Assembly (NCBI GenBank): GCA_934561115.1
Contig: CAKTFS010000003.1
Location: 44,224 to 108,223, forward strand
Source of the DNA: an uncultured Faecalibacterium sp.
Lineage (GTDB): Bacteria > Bacillota > Clostridia > Oscillospirales > Ruminococcaceae
Length of the DNA stretch: 64,000 nt
Direction of reading: 5' to 3'
The notes under the pieces were generated by a model that saw only the letters and a list, made by a program, of their open reading frames with translations, was not told the origin of the DNA and ran no database searches. Position numbers and translations under genes: made by a program. This document shows positions 63,941 to 64,000 of this stretch, piece by piece (position 1 is the first letter of the stretch; every line of letters starts with the position of its first letter).

Positions 63941-64000
63941 AAGTCAAGCCCCAAAATGAAAAAATCCGCCAACCATTCGCTGCCCTTGACAAACAGCATT

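Noticed and set aside
1..64000. rRNA genes or CRISPR arrays
   Set aside because: No rRNA-like sequence and no regularly spaced direct repeats were seen anywhere in the window.

Overview
The window looks like a chromosomal segment of a GC-rich gut Firmicute of the Oscillospiraceae, most like Faecalibacterium. This is an inference from the Gram-positive protein set, AGGAGG-type ribosome binding sites, CIRCE/HrcA, LicT/RAT and GntR-FCD control, LPXTG-style surface protein architecture, two-component and TRAP proteins, and base composition; no rRNA is present to confirm it.

Layout. 1-5.3 kb (minus strand): a partial giant surface protein, a dedicated signal peptidase I, a coiled-coil protein, and a two-gene unit with a secreted InlB-type repeat protein and a double-glycine-leader peptide. 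5.7-13 kb: tRNA-Gln, an HD hydrolase, and a GntR regulator divergent from a TRAP transporter (dctPQM) plus an HpcH/HpaI aldolase, then an AraC regulator. 13-25 kb: mostly small conserved or membrane proteins (TraX, YitT, HAD, MmcQ/YjbR, DUF2500), a CIRCE-controlled Hsp20, a GntR regulator with a matching operator in front of an APC amino acid permease, and an M18 aminopeptidase. 25-30 kb (minus strand): a Tat/lipoprotein solute-binding protein fused to a 5'-nucleotidase C-terminal domain, in an operon with a hybrid histidine kinase. 29.6-32.7 kb: a TetR regulator with flanking gene remnants, a YoaP-like protein and a GNAT acetyltransferase. 32.8-36.1 kb: a 5-oxoproline (pyroglutamate) uptake and peptide-processing operon. 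36.6-43.5 kb: a MerR regulator, a Tat-exported FMN/FAD reductase and a 1070-residue hybrid kinase. 43.8-47.1 kb: a LicT antiterminator and a PTS EIICBA under a textbook RAT/terminator leader.

47.3-58.2 kb is an accessory zone of small genes: acyltransferase, XRE-AbrB, membrane flavodoxin, RNHCP, AraC-GyrI, cytidine deaminase, LytTR/DUF3021, KTR, lipoproteins, CPBP protease and methyltransferase. They are separated by near-identical hairpin terminators and by scars of deleted genes. The tetR promoter/operator at 29.7 kb recurs at 50.1 kb and 51.1 kb with identical geometry, so this regulator probably controls genes in this zone. 58.3-64 kb is the left part of an integrative or plasmid-like element. 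It starts at a tRNA-like sequence and carries a repA-type initiator gene split by a 1755-bp IS3-family insertion with a 3-bp target duplication, then parA, parB and two small element genes; it continues past the window end.

Main points for a second look: the three-promoter TetR regulon and its collapsed duplicate; the binding-protein/5'-nucleotidase-C fusion paired with a hybrid kinase; the double-glycine peptide unit; the IS-split repA; the homopolymer frameshift in a lipoprotein gene; and the deletion scars in the accessory zone.
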